DNA of 64,000 nucleotides. It comes from Paenibacillus eucommiae (GTDB taxonomy: Bacteria; Bacillota; Bacilli; Paenibacillales; NBRC-103111). The position numbers and the translations under genes are program-made. The notes below the pieces were generated by a model. It had not been told where the DNA came from. It searched no databases and saw only the letters and a list, made by a program, of their open reading frames with translations. The stretch lies in assembly GCF_017874215.1 (NCBI RefSeq), contig NZ_JAGGLB010000029.1:62001-126000 (forward strand). The letters are read 5' to 3'. This document shows, piece after piece, positions 27,131 to 35,666 of the stretch. How positions within the stretch are numbered: position 1 is the stretch's first letter; every line of letters begins with the position of its first letter.

Positions 27131-28630
27131 ATGGTTAAAAAGACAAGATTATGGTACGTCATGACGGCCGCACTGCTGATCGTTGCGCTCGTGCTCGCCG
27201 GATGCAGCAGCAAGAATGAGACGCCCAAGCCGAGTGACTCTGCTTTACCCGCACCTTCGTCATCGCAGTCCGCAACCACCAGCCCTACGTCCGGAGGGGA
27301 ATCACAAGGCATCAAGATCGACCCGAACAAGAAGGTCAATCTGCGCTACTACACGTCTCAGAGTTACGACCAGGTCGCATTCGAGGCGTCTTATCAGGAT
27401 TGGCAGAAGATGTATCCGAACATCAAAGTGGAAATGGTGCTGAGCTCCGGCAGTGATTTCCAAACTGGCGTTAAGATGGCCTCGATCGCCGGCGAGCAGA
27501 TGGACGTCATCTATATGAGTGCCGATAATATGGAACGGGCAAACCCGGACACCCTGTACTTACCGCTCGACGAGCTTGTTGCGCGGGACGGTTGGGACCT
27601 GACGGTGGAATTTGGAGCTTACCAGGAACAACTCAAGGTGAACGGCAAGTTGTATGGCATTCCTCGAGGAATAGCACCGGATGGAGTCTGGTACAACAAA
27701 AAGTATTTCGAAGAGGCGGGTCTGCCGGATCCTTCAAGCGGGGACTGGACGTGGGACGAGTTCTTCCAGGCCGCGAAGAAGCTGACGAAATACGATGACG
27801 AAGGCAATATTACACGTTACGGCATCCATGATTGGTCGTTCGGCGGCACCAGCCTCTCAGTCGCGACGACGAGGCTCGCTCTCTACAGCGGCTGGGAATT
27901 AGTTAATACGGACGGCAGCTTCAACATGGACTGGACGAATTACAAGAAAGCGGTGGAACTGCTCTATAATGCGGTTTACATCGACAAGTCGATGGCTTCG
28001 CCGTCGGATATCAAGGCTAAGGGCCTGCATTGGCAGAACGACTACTATGCCGGCAAAACTGCGATGGGCATTGGCGGCCGCAATGGCGCCATCTTCCAAG
28101 ATCTTGCGGTGGAGTATGGGCAGTTGACCAAGGAAGAGGACGACGCAAACATTCACACGTTGGCTCCGATGCCGCGGTGGGACGCCAATTCCCCCAAGAA
28201 GCAGGCGTACGAGCTGGTGGTCGGCGCTGCGGTCTCCAAGACGACCAAATATCCGGAGGAAGCGTATCTGTTCACAAAATGGTTCTCGACCAAATCGGTC
28301 GAAATCTCATCCAAGGTCGCCCACACGATGCCGGCGTCCAGGCTACTGGACAAGAGCGTGCTGCTTGAGAATTGGCGCTGGTACAGCGACAAGAACGACA
28401 AGGTGACGCAAGGCAAGCAGCGGGACGATCTGTACAGCCGGATGATGGACCCGGAAATCAAGCCAATTTATTTTCAAAACTCTGGAAAATTCTCTTACGT
28501 CGCGAAGATGAAACTCGAACTGGATAAACATCTGTCGCTACTGTTCGCCAAGGAGAAGTCGCTGGATGAAACGATCCAGAATGCCAAGATTGCCACGTTC
28601 AAAATCTATGAGGAAGAAACGGCGAAATAA
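27131..28630 (+). CDS. Sugar ABC transporter substrate-binding lipoprotein
   Basis: The ATG at 27131 follows AAAGGAGG; an upstream-open frame to 26984 is ignored. A lipoprotein signal (LLIVALVLAGCSS) places the mature protein on the outer face of the membrane. A Ser/Pro-rich linker follows, then an extracellular family 1 binding-protein fold (QSYDQVAFEASYQDWQKMYP, GKLYGIPRGIAPDGVWYNKK, EEAYLFTKWF). Length, 499 residues, is normal for oligosaccharide binders. It is the first gene of the importer operon, followed by two permeases. The ligand is unknown; the neighbouring deacetylase- and glycosidase-like genes suggest a glycan fragment. Confidence 0.93.
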   Translation: MVKKTRLWYVMTAALLIVALVLAGCSSKNETPKPSDSALPAPSSSQSATTSPTSGGESQGIKIDPNKKVNLRYYTSQSYDQVAFEASYQDWQKMYPNIKVEMVLSSGSDFQTGVKMASIAGEQMDVIYMSADNMERANPDTLYLPLDELVARDGWDLTVEFGAYQEQLKVNGKLYGIPRGIAPDGVWYNKKYFEEAGLPDPSSGDWTWDEFFQAAKKLTKYDDEGNITRYGIHDWSFGGTSLSVATTRLALYSGWELVNTDGSFNMDWTNYKKAVELLYNAVYIDKSMASPSDIKAKGLHWQNDYYAGKTAMGIGGRNGAIFQDLAVEYGQLTKEEDDANIHTLAPMPRWDANSPKKQAYELVVGAAVSKTTKYPEEAYLFTKWFSTKSVEISSKVAHTMPASRLLDKSVLLENWRWYSDKNDKVTQGKQRDDLYSRMMDPEIKPIYFQNSGKFSYVAKMKLELDKHLSLLFAKEKSLDETIQNAKIATFKIYEEETAK

Positions 28631-28698
28631 TACAAAATCAGGGTGAAGCCGCGGAGAAGATGCGCTCTGCGGCTTCACGCCGAAGGTGGTGCTGGAAG

Positions 28699-29604
28699 AT
28701 GGAGAAAACCAAGCGGCTGTACGTCACGAGAAAATTCCGGCAGACGATCGACGGATATTTGTTCATTTTGCCCAACCTTGTCGGATTTCTCGTGTTTACC
28801 CTATTCTCGATCGGATTTTCGTTTGCCGCCGCTTTTACGAACTGGGATATGGTAACAGGCCTCGGCCATATGAAATTCAACGGTCTGGCCAACTTCTCCA
28901 AGATGTTCGGCGATCAATGGTTCATCGATTCCATGGTCAATGTTATCTATTTCGTAGCCTTCGTGCCTTTGCAAATTCTCGTTGCGTTAATCGTAGCGTT
29001 CATCATCAATGAAAGCGTGTATTTTACCAAGACGATTCGCACTGCACTCTTCCTGCCCTACGTCACCAATGCGGTCATTATCGCCATCGTATGGGGGATG
29101 CTGCTCAACCCGGGCGACGGCATTGTCAACAACCTGCTTCGGACGGTTGGAGTCGGCCACCCGCCGGGTTGGTTGGGCAGTCAGGATTGGGTTAAGCCGG
29201 CCATCATCGTCATGACGACTTGGTCCGGCCTCGGGCTGAACGTCATCCTGTTTCTGTCTGGACTGGTCGGCATTCCGAAGGAAATTTACGAATCGGCGGA
29301 GATCGATGGTGTCAAACCGTTTACCAAGTTTTTATATATTACGTTCCCGCTGATTTCGCCGACGACGTTCTTTATTCTGATTACCTCCATCATCGGCTTG
29401 TTCAACGCCTGGTCCCACATCCAGATTCTTACAGGAGGTGGACCTGGGAGCTCCAGCACGGTCATCGGTTACTACATTTACAAGACGGCGTTCGAATTCG
29501 GCCAGATGGGGTACGCGTCCGCGATGGCATTGGTGCTGTTCGCCACGGTATTCGTATTTACCCTCGTGCAATGGTTCTATCAAAAAAAATGGGTTCATTA
29601 TTGA
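28699..29604 (+). CDS. Sugar ABC transporter permease (MalF/LplB type)
   Basis: This 301-residue inner-membrane protein has six hydrophobic segments, starting with TIDGYLFILPNLVGFLVFTL. The EAA loop that contacts the ATPase is present (EIYESAEIDGVKPFTKFLYI), and TGGGPGSSST precedes the last helix. The ATG at 28699 follows a weak GAAGGTGG; the frame is open to 28660. It pairs with the next permease. No ATPase gene is in the operon; such CUT1 importers in Firmicutes usually use a shared MsmK/MsmX-type ATPase encoded elsewhere. Confidence 0.92.
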   Translation: MEKTKRLYVTRKFRQTIDGYLFILPNLVGFLVFTLFSIGFSFAAAFTNWDMVTGLGHMKFNGLANFSKMFGDQWFIDSMVNVIYFVAFVPLQILVALIVAFIINESVYFTKTIRTALFLPYVTNAVIIAIVWGMLLNPGDGIVNNLLRTVGVGHPPGWLGSQDWVKPAIIVMTTWSGLGLNVILFLSGLVGIPKEIYESAEIDGVKPFTKFLYITFPLISPTTFFILITSIIGLFNAWSHIQILTGGGPGSSSTVIGYYIYKTAFEFGQMGYASAMALVLFATVFVFTLVQWFYQKKWVHY

Positions 29605-29634
29605 CAAAGTCCGCGAGAGGAAGGGGGGAAATCG

Positions 29635-30480
29635 ATGCCGCTGAAAAAAAAGTTTTGGAAAGTCGTTCGGACCTTGATCTTGCTTGCTTTTTCTTACGCC
29701 ATGGTCTTCCCGTTTCTGTGGATGCTGGTCGCTTCGTTGACGCCGGAGCGCGAAATTTTCTCCGTCCCGTTCTCGATCATTCCGGATCCGATCAACTGGG
29801 ACGGTTACAAGAGCGTCTGGGTCAAGTCGGTGCTCGGCTACAACATGGGCCTCTATTACTGGAACAGCGTCAAAGTTACGCTGATCGCCATGTTCGGCTC
29901 GCTGATCACCTGCTCGCTTGCAGGGTATGCCTACGCTAAAATTTCTTTTCCCGGCAGGAATATCATGTTTCTAGGGCTGCTGGCCACGATGATGATTCCT
30001 TCTCAGGTCGTCTTGCTGCCAAATTTCATCATTTACAAGGAATTGGGTCTGGTGAATACGCATGCCGCGATTTGGCTCGGCGCCTGTTTCGGATCAGCGT
30101 TCGGCATTTTCCTATTCAAGCAATATTTTTCCGGGATCCCGCATGAATTGAACGAAGCGGCAGAGATAGACGGCGCGGGCAACTTCAGAATTTTCGCGAG
30201 CATCATGATTCCGTTGGCTAAACCGGTCATCGCCACGCTCGTCATCTTCAACTTCATAGGGTACTGGAACAATTACGAAGGGCCGCTCATCTACTTGCGT
30301 TCGCCGGAGCTGTTTACGCTTCCGCTGGCACTCAAGGTCATGTCCAATGACAAATATGTCGTTCAATATGCCGGCATCATGGCCGGATCAGTCAGCGCTG
30401 CGCTGCCGATTCTGATCGTGTTCATCACAATGCAGAAATATTTCATACAGGGCGTGACCATTGGCAGTGTCAAAGGCTGA
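29635..30480 (+). CDS. Sugar ABC transporter permease (MalG/LplC type)
   Basis: The 281-residue membrane protein follows AAGGGGGG. Six hydrophobic segments are visible (LILLAFSYAMVFPFLWMLVA first), with the EAA loop IPHELNEAAEIDGAGNFRIF. It is the second permease of the importer and the last clearly intact transporter gene. The C-terminus ends in the IQGVTIGSVKG typical of this subfamily. The operon continues with a decayed oxidoreductase and a propeller protein. Confidence 0.93.
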   Translation: MPLKKKFWKVVRTLILLAFSYAMVFPFLWMLVASLTPEREIFSVPFSIIPDPINWDGYKSVWVKSVLGYNMGLYYWNSVKVTLIAMFGSLITCSLAGYAYAKISFPGRNIMFLGLLATMMIPSQVVLLPNFIIYKELGLVNTHAAIWLGACFGSAFGIFLFKQYFSGIPHELNEAAEIDGAGNFRIFASIMIPLAKPVIATLVIFNFIGYWNNYEGPLIYLRSPELFTLPLALKVMSNDKYVVQYAGIMAGSVSAALPILIVFITMQKYFIQGVTIGSVKG

Positions 30481-30512
30481 CGAATCAAGCGGGGCTGAAC
30501 GGAGATCAAGGT

Positions 30513-30853
30513 TTTGAACAAGCTGCGACTGTGCATTATCGGCTGCAGCAATATGAAGGGGGCGTATGCGCGGGGTTATCGGGAGTAGGAATCGTTTCCG
30601 CAGCAGACGGAAGTGCTGATTACGTTCCAAGCCAGTAGCAAAAATGCTGCAATACAAGATCGGACACAATTCTCTCGTGCATCCACAAGGACCGTCGATC
30701 GCTGACGGACGGACCGGGAAGCCTTCATGGACTGCGTGTCATCTGACGTATGTATGAGACGGAGGAACAAGGCATGATCGCCGACCTGTGGGGAAAGGGA
30801 ATGGACGAAGAGTGGACACATACGAATGGCGCCGCTATCTGGGCGCCGTAATG
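30513..30853 (+). pseudogene. Decayed Gfo/Idh oxidoreductase remnant
   Basis: From a TTG at 30513 the frame reads NKLRLCIIGCSNMKGAYARG, a Rossmann start of the Gfo/Idh kind, and then hits TAG. Pieces resembling the family's end follow in other frames (PSIADGRTGKP; YETEEQGMIADLW), ending at a TAA near 30853. Most of the central coding part is missing. It shows that the importer operon once included its own oxidoreductase. Confidence 0.6.
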
Positions 30854-30867
30854 GGGAGAGGTTGAGC

Positions 30868-32478
30868 ATGAGTTTCACACAAACGGAAAAGCGGGAACGG
30901 CCCCGCCGTATCGGATATTGGCCGCTGAGGAGCGATGCCGGGGATGCGTTGGGCGGTGGCCGTGACGGGATTGCGGAGCATGTACGATTCGAGGATAGCG
31001 CAATATTCGACGGCGTTACATCGACGATCCGGCTGCCGGGCGCCGGGGAGACGGACGGTTCGCAGCCGTTCTCTCTGTCGCTTGAGTTCGAGGTTGACGA
31101 TCAGGGAGGCAGTTGTCTGCCAGGCGGTCTGGTTAGCCGTTACTGCGAGGAGCGCATGGAAGGCTGGCACCTGTCGGTGCTGTCCCAACCAGGCGTCACC
31201 TCAGCGCAGACCAACTGGCGCAATCTGCAGTTTGGCTGGACTGCGGAGCGGGCCGTCGGCGAATGGAAGGATTGGGGCAGCCCGGGTGGCAGCCGGATGA
31301 TCTGCTCCATGTGTGTGTTCGACGACAGCCTGTATGTCGGCATATTTGACGATGCACAGGATCGCAAGGGCCACGTCTACAGCTTGACGGACGAGGGAGA
31401 ATGGTTCGACTGCGGCCATCCGGACGATAGTAACTCGGTATGGTCGCTCGCCGAATTCGGCGGCAGGTTATATGCCGGCACGATGCGCTACAAGGCGTCG
31501 GGATCGGCACTGCCGGAATCGCCGAACCAGGCGCCGGGCGGTCGTATCTTTCGTTACGAAGGGGGCCAGGAATGGTCGCTCTTCGGCGAATTGCCGGTCG
31601 AGGGTAATGACAGCATCGGTGCCCTGACAGTGTTTGGCGACCGCCTGGTGGCAATGCCCTTCTATTCGTACGGCGCCTTCGCCTTCGACGAGTCCGGCAG
31701 GTGCGAGCCGCTCGGCGCGCCCGGATCGGAGGGGAAGACACGAGGATTCACGCTGTCCCCGTTCCAGCGCAGACTATACATCGGCTGCAATTATTCTGAT
31801 GGCGTCTGGAGCCGCACTTTGACGGAGCCGTGGCGGAACGACAGCGTCTTGAAGAATTGCGATCAGGTGTACTGCTTCGCCGTGTACCACAACCGCTTCC
31901 TGACGGGTATATGGCCGGAAGCCCGCGTGCTGTGCTACGAAGGAGGCGTGGATTGGAGCGATTACGGTCTTCTGGGTGCAGAGAAGGAAGTGATGGGCGT
32001 TTCCGTCTTTAACGGCAGGTTGTACGGCGGCACACTGCCCGGCGGGGAGGTATATCGATATGCCGGCGACCGCCGCTGGGAGAAGGTCGGCGTTCTGGAA
32101 TCACCTGAACTGGATGTCGTCCATCGGCGGGTTTGGACGATGGCGGTGTACAGAGGCAGCCTGTTCGCAGGCACGCTGCCAAGCGGCAAGGTGTGGAGCC
32201 TAGGCGGCGTCCCGCTCGTGACGAGCGACCGCAGCCTGACGCCGGGCTGGCACCGGGCGACGGTCACGTACAATAGGGAGACGCTCGCCCTCTATCTGGA
32301 CGGCCGGCTCGTATCGGAAGCCCCGGTCGGCGGCGCGGTCGATCCGCTGTCCGGCGACGTGCCGCTCATGCTGGGCAGCGGCCCCCAATGCAAGTATTCG
32401 GGGCGCATCCGCGAAGCGGAGCTGTATGACGGAGCTCTGACGGCCGGGCAGATCGCCGACTTGAGCCGGAAGTCCTGA
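30868..32478 (+). CDS. Beta-propeller-like protein apparently inserted in a LamG-like fold
   Basis: The ATG at 30868 follows GGGGAGAGG. Residues about 10-115 look like the first half of a concanavalin/LamG domain (RIGYWPLRSDAGDAL, FDGVTSTIRLPG, FSLSLEFEVDDQGG). Residues about 140-445 carry repeats of the kind VFDDSLYVGIFD, EFGGRLYAGTM, VFNGRLYGGTLPGGEVYRY and VYRGSLFAGTLPSGKVW, giving five to seven propeller blades. The LamG-like fold then resumes (GWHRATVTYNRETLALYLDG, IREAELYDGALTAGQIADL). No signal peptide is visible, so it may be cytoplasmic. It sits in the importer operon; glycan recognition is a reasonable guess but unproven. Confidence 0.7.
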   Translation: MSFTQTEKRERPRRIGYWPLRSDAGDALGGGRDGIAEHVRFEDSAIFDGVTSTIRLPGAGETDGSQPFSLSLEFEVDDQGGSCLPGGLVSRYCEERMEGWHLSVLSQPGVTSAQTNWRNLQFGWTAERAVGEWKDWGSPGGSRMICSMCVFDDSLYVGIFDDAQDRKGHVYSLTDEGEWFDCGHPDDSNSVWSLAEFGGRLYAGTMRYKASGSALPESPNQAPGGRIFRYEGGQEWSLFGELPVEGNDSIGALTVFGDRLVAMPFYSYGAFAFDESGRCEPLGAPGSEGKTRGFTLSPFQRRLYIGCNYSDGVWSRTLTEPWRNDSVLKNCDQVYCFAVYHNRFLTGIWPEARVLCYEGGVDWSDYGLLGAEKEVMGVSVFNGRLYGGTLPGGEVYRYAGDRRWEKVGVLESPELDVVHRRVWTMAVYRGSLFAGTLPSGKVWSLGGVPLVTSDRSLTPGWHRATVTYNRETLALYLDGRLVSEAPVGGAVDPLSGDVPLMLGSGPQCKYSGRIREAELYDGALTAGQIADLSRKS

Positions 32479-32596
32479 AGAGGAGCAGGAGGGCACAGAC
32501 GGATAATCAAGCAAATCCACCGCGAACTGGTCATCCGCGATAAAGGTAAAGGAAGGTTGCCGGCGCCGAACCCGGTTTGCAGAGGGTCGTCGCCGG

Positions 32597-32773
32597 CAAA
32601 CAACCCTGAGATGACGGTTAATGGAATGGTATTTTTTAATTCGCGAATCCGGATGATGCGATATTGCCTGACCATTGGGACAGGTATCTTTTGTATACGA
32701 CTTCAAGCAAGGCTTACCGGGATACAACAAAAGCGTACAAGTGCGAAGCTGGCGCTCATTATGTATGGCATCG
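32597..32773 (+). pseudogene. CBM-domain remnant related to the multi-CBM protein
   Basis: With one frame change this stretch reads NPEMTVNGN, then LPDHWDRYLLYTTSSKAYRD and TTKAYKCEAGAHYVWH. It mirrors the fifth CBM unit of the secreted protein at 12006-15950 (NPETTVNGNFELSN, LPTFWTRYIAYTNSSTAYRD, YKGDAGLAL). It lacks a start and an end, and appears to be the leftover of a second multi-CBM gene in the importer operon. The rest of 32479-32869 holds a hairpin and no other gene. Confidence 0.65.
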
Positions 32774-32809
32774 CATGGAACATCCATTAATTGAACCGCA
32801 CAAAATCTT

Positions 32810-32849
32810 GGAACGATCAGACCCTGGCTGGACCGGGTCTGATCGTTCC
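32810..32849 (+). terminator. Strong hairpin before the deacetylase-like gene
   Basis: GGAACGATCAGACCC (32810-32824) pairs perfectly with GGGTCTGATCGTTCC (32835-32849) over 15 bp with a 10-base loop. No T-run follows, so it may be a processing or attenuating hairpin rather than a complete terminator. The next gene's ATG is 21 bases away. Confidence 0.5.
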
Positions 32850-32869
32850 ATCGAAAGAAGGAAACCCTG

Positions 32870-34645
32870 ATGCTTACGATCGTATGGGACACAGCGGAAG
32901 TCGAACAGGTACGGGACGAGGGTAGAGATTGCTACACACCCTACCTGTTGACGATTCTTAGTGATCTCGGATTATCCTGTCGCGTTCTGAACCATAAAGC
33001 TTGGTTACAAAGCCCGCCCAATGGTGTCACCCTCGTCGCCGGGGGAACGGATGATTCACAATGGGCCGCTGCCTGCCGCTCATATTGCGAGCGGGGCAAC
33101 GCGCTGCTGGCGATCGGCGGCGTATATGGTCTGGAGGACGTGCTGGGCGTCGTCTGCACCGGGCGGGTTCGCGAAGGCTGGGTCGATTGGGCAAGTGGCG
33201 GGCTGGCTGACGGTATGCGAAGCGCCTTTCATTTCTTCGAAGCCATATGCGTGGAGTCCCGTGATGCCGGGGTGAAGGCGGACGGTTCACTCGTGCGGCT
33301 GAACGGGTCGCTGGGCGTCGAACCCACCATAACCGTGCGCGATCATGGGCAAGGCGCGGCGGCCCTGCTGGCGGTAGACCTGATGAAGACATTCTGCCTC
33401 ATCCAACAGGGAGTGGCAGTCGTGCGCGATGGCAGGCCAGCGCCCGATGGTACGGCTGCTACCGATGATGACGTGCTGAAGACCGATGACGCCGCCGTCC
33501 TCGATTGGACGCGCGACCGTACCGCCGCGGAGGCAGGCGGCGTGCCTATCTTCCTCCACCCGGTTGTGGATGAATGGAGAATCGTGCTGATGCGGCTGAT
33601 CTACCGGTTGCATGAGAAGATCGGTGCTCCGATGGCGCAGAGCTGGTTCTGGCCGGACGGTCTTACGGCGATCGGTCATATTTCGCACGATACTGACGGC
33701 AATTCGCCCGCGCATGCCTGCGCTTTGTTGGCCAGGTTGAAGGAGGCGAATATCCGCTCCACCTGGTGCATTATCATGCCGGGTTACGATCCCAGCATTA
33801 ACGAGGCGATTACGGCCGGAGGACACGAAGTCGCGCTCCATTACAACGCGATGGAGGTGGAGATTCCCGAAAGCCGCTGGTCTGAGCGCGATTTTCGTCA
33901 TCAGTTGTCGATGCTGCAGGCGCAGTTTCCAGACCGGGCGATCCGGACGAACAAGAACCATTATTTGCGCTGGGAAGGCGACACGGCATTCTATCGCTGG
34001 TGTGAACGGGCGGGCGTGAAGGTGGAGCAGAGCCGTGGTGGAACGAGGCAGGGGAACAAGGGCTTTCTCGCGGGCACGTGCCACCCGTTCGTTCCCGTGG
34101 GGACGGCCGCCGAACGTAACCGCCCGCTTGCAGTTCTGTCCTTGCCGACATTGGCCTGGGACCCGCCGATGCCGCTTCGCTGCACGAGGAGTGAAGCATT
34201 TGCTTTGCTCGACCGCGCGGTGGATGTGAACGGCGTGGCGCATTTTCTGTTCCATCCAGCCATGCTGCTGCGCGAAGGCGACGAGGTAGGCGCATTTCTA
34301 GTGGAACTGGCGGGTTACGGCGCCTCCCGCGGCTTAGCATGGTGGACGGCGGAACAATTATGGCAATGGCGTTCGAACCGCGCGCAGGTTGTCGTACGGG
34401 TGGAGCGGGATGAGAGCGGCGAGCCGTTATGGGTCATCGAAGCAGATGCCGACCTGGACGGCTTTACGTTGCTGATCGCCGGGCAGGAACAAGGGCAGTG
34501 GCTGGCACGGACGCGGGGCGGGGCAGTATCCGATCAGGTCGATCGTATGATCCGGTCCCAGGCCGTTAATCGATTCGGCTGCGCCTACATGGAGCTGACT
34601 GTGGATATTCGGAAAGGGCGTACGGAATTTGTGTGTATCGGTTAG
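32870..34645 (+). CDS. Polysaccharide deacetylase-like protein with N-terminal amidotransferase-like domain
   Basis: Residues about 1-230 resemble a class I amidotransferase/ThuA-like fold (VTLVAGGTDDSQWAAACRSY, GNALLAIGGVYGLEDVLG). From about 265 a NodB-like barrel follows: GHISHDTDGNSP gives the metal-binding Asp pair, GGHEVALHYNAMEVEIP the His motif, and GVAHFLFHPAMLL a late catalytic-type His. Family members remove N- or O-acetyl groups from glycans, but here no signal peptide is present, so the substrate may be an imported oligosaccharide or the enzyme may be noncanonical. AGAAGGAAA precedes the ATG. The fold is fairly sure, the activity is not. Confidence 0.72.
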   Translation: MLTIVWDTAEVEQVRDEGRDCYTPYLLTILSDLGLSCRVLNHKAWLQSPPNGVTLVAGGTDDSQWAAACRSYCERGNALLAIGGVYGLEDVLGVVCTGRVREGWVDWASGGLADGMRSAFHFFEAICVESRDAGVKADGSLVRLNGSLGVEPTITVRDHGQGAAALLAVDLMKTFCLIQQGVAVVRDGRPAPDGTAATDDDVLKTDDAAVLDWTRDRTAAEAGGVPIFLHPVVDEWRIVLMRLIYRLHEKIGAPMAQSWFWPDGLTAIGHISHDTDGNSPAHACALLARLKEANIRSTWCIIMPGYDPSINEAITAGGHEVALHYNAMEVEIPESRWSERDFRHQLSMLQAQFPDRAIRTNKNHYLRWEGDTAFYRWCERAGVKVEQSRGGTRQGNKGFLAGTCHPFVPVGTAAERNRPLAVLSLPTLAWDPPMPLRCTRSEAFALLDRAVDVNGVAHFLFHPAMLLREGDEVGAFLVELAGYGASRGLAWWTAEQLWQWRSNRAQVVVRVERDESGEPLWVIEADADLDGFTLLIAGQEQGQWLARTRGGAVSDQVDRMIRSQAVNRFGCAYMELTVDIRKGRTEFVCIG

Positions 34646-34723
34646 GCGTCGGAAATCCGATTGCCGAAAAACGATGGGGTAGCGGGCCAGCGGAGAAAAC
34701 AGACAGCAGGGAGGAAACGGAGC

Positions 34724-35554
34724 ATGGGAATCGTACAGGTAGAAACCAACTACTATCAGCAATTTGACGCGGATCTGTCTCGCGATGTGCCGGGAGAAGG
34801 ATACGGAGGTTGGCAGAGAGCGGAGCTGCCGCTTGATTTGGAGCGAACCGCCGTAGTTGTGATGCACGCGTGGAATATCGGTTCGCCGGAGCAAAACCCC
34901 GGTGAGTTTCGCGCAGTGGAATATGTGCCGCGTTCATATACGATCAGTCGGGAGTTATTCCCGAATCTGCTGGACAGTGTGCGGCGAGCGGGGATGAAGC
35001 TATTTCATGTGGTCGGAGGACCCGACTACTATACGCACTATCCCGGGTACCGGTTGGCCGCTGATCTGGCGGGTACAGAGCCGGAAGCGCCCGAACGAAT
35101 AGCAGATGACGAGGTGCAAGCGGCGTTGCGGACATTCCGCTCAGATCGGGTATACCCTGGCTCGAACAATCGCGAGGACATGGAGCGGTGCGCGCCTTAT
35201 GTCGACTTTTTACCGGAGGCGAAGCCGCAAGGCGACGAAGACGTGGCGGCCACCTCGCGGCAACTGTTCGCCCTGTGCAAGCATTATGGGATCAGCCATC
35301 TGATTTACACCGGATTTGCGATCAACGGGTGCCTGCTGTTTTCGCCCGGAGGCATGGCCGACATGACGAAGCACGGAATCCTTTGCTCTACGATCCGCCA
35401 AGCCGTAACCGCCGTGGAGAACAAGGAGACGGCCCGCTTGCAATTGAACAAGGAAGAGGGACTGTGGCGTGTAGCGCTGCTATTCGGTTTTGTGTATGAT
35501 GTGAATGATTTGACAGCTGCAATTAACGGGGAAGAGCATGAGGATTTATCGTAA
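34724..35554 (+). CDS. Isochorismatase-fold hydrolase-like protein with altered catalytic Asp
   Basis: The ATG at 34724 follows GGGAGG; the frame opens earlier at 34661. The 276-residue protein shows the cysteine-hydrolase layout: strand TAVVVMHAWN at about residue 40 where the family has VIDMQN, a Lys in LPEAKPQGDED, and IYTGFAINGCLLFSP with the nucleophile Cys, followed by KHGILCSTIRQAVTAVEN. The usual catalytic Asp seems replaced by His. It lies between the deacetylase-like and aminotransferase genes. Relatives hydrolyse amide or vinyl-ether bonds; here activity may be changed or lost. Confidence 0.7.
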   Translation: MGIVQVETNYYQQFDADLSRDVPGEGYGGWQRAELPLDLERTAVVVMHAWNIGSPEQNPGEFRAVEYVPRSYTISRELFPNLLDSVRRAGMKLFHVVGGPDYYTHYPGYRLAADLAGTEPEAPERIADDEVQAALRTFRSDRVYPGSNNREDMERCAPYVDFLPEAKPQGDEDVAATSRQLFALCKHYGISHLIYTGFAINGCLLFSPGGMADMTKHGILCSTIRQAVTAVENKETARLQLNKEEGLWRVALLFGFVYDVNDLTAAINGEEHEDLS

Positions 35555-35666
35555 AGGGGAGGCCGTGCGCATCGTTTTGGTAGTGGGAACTTGCACGGCA
35601 ATCCCACACATGGATCGCATTTTTCGCTGACGACTTGCCGTCAAGCAAGGGAATGGGGGAAGCAAC

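Noticed and set aside
31196..31741. 181-codon minus-strand frame rich in Arg
   Set aside because: Antisense to the propeller gene; extreme Arg/Pro content typical of a shadow frame.
33287..34255. 322-codon minus-strand frame
   Set aside because: Shadow of the deacetylase-like gene, with the same compositional signs and no ribosome site.
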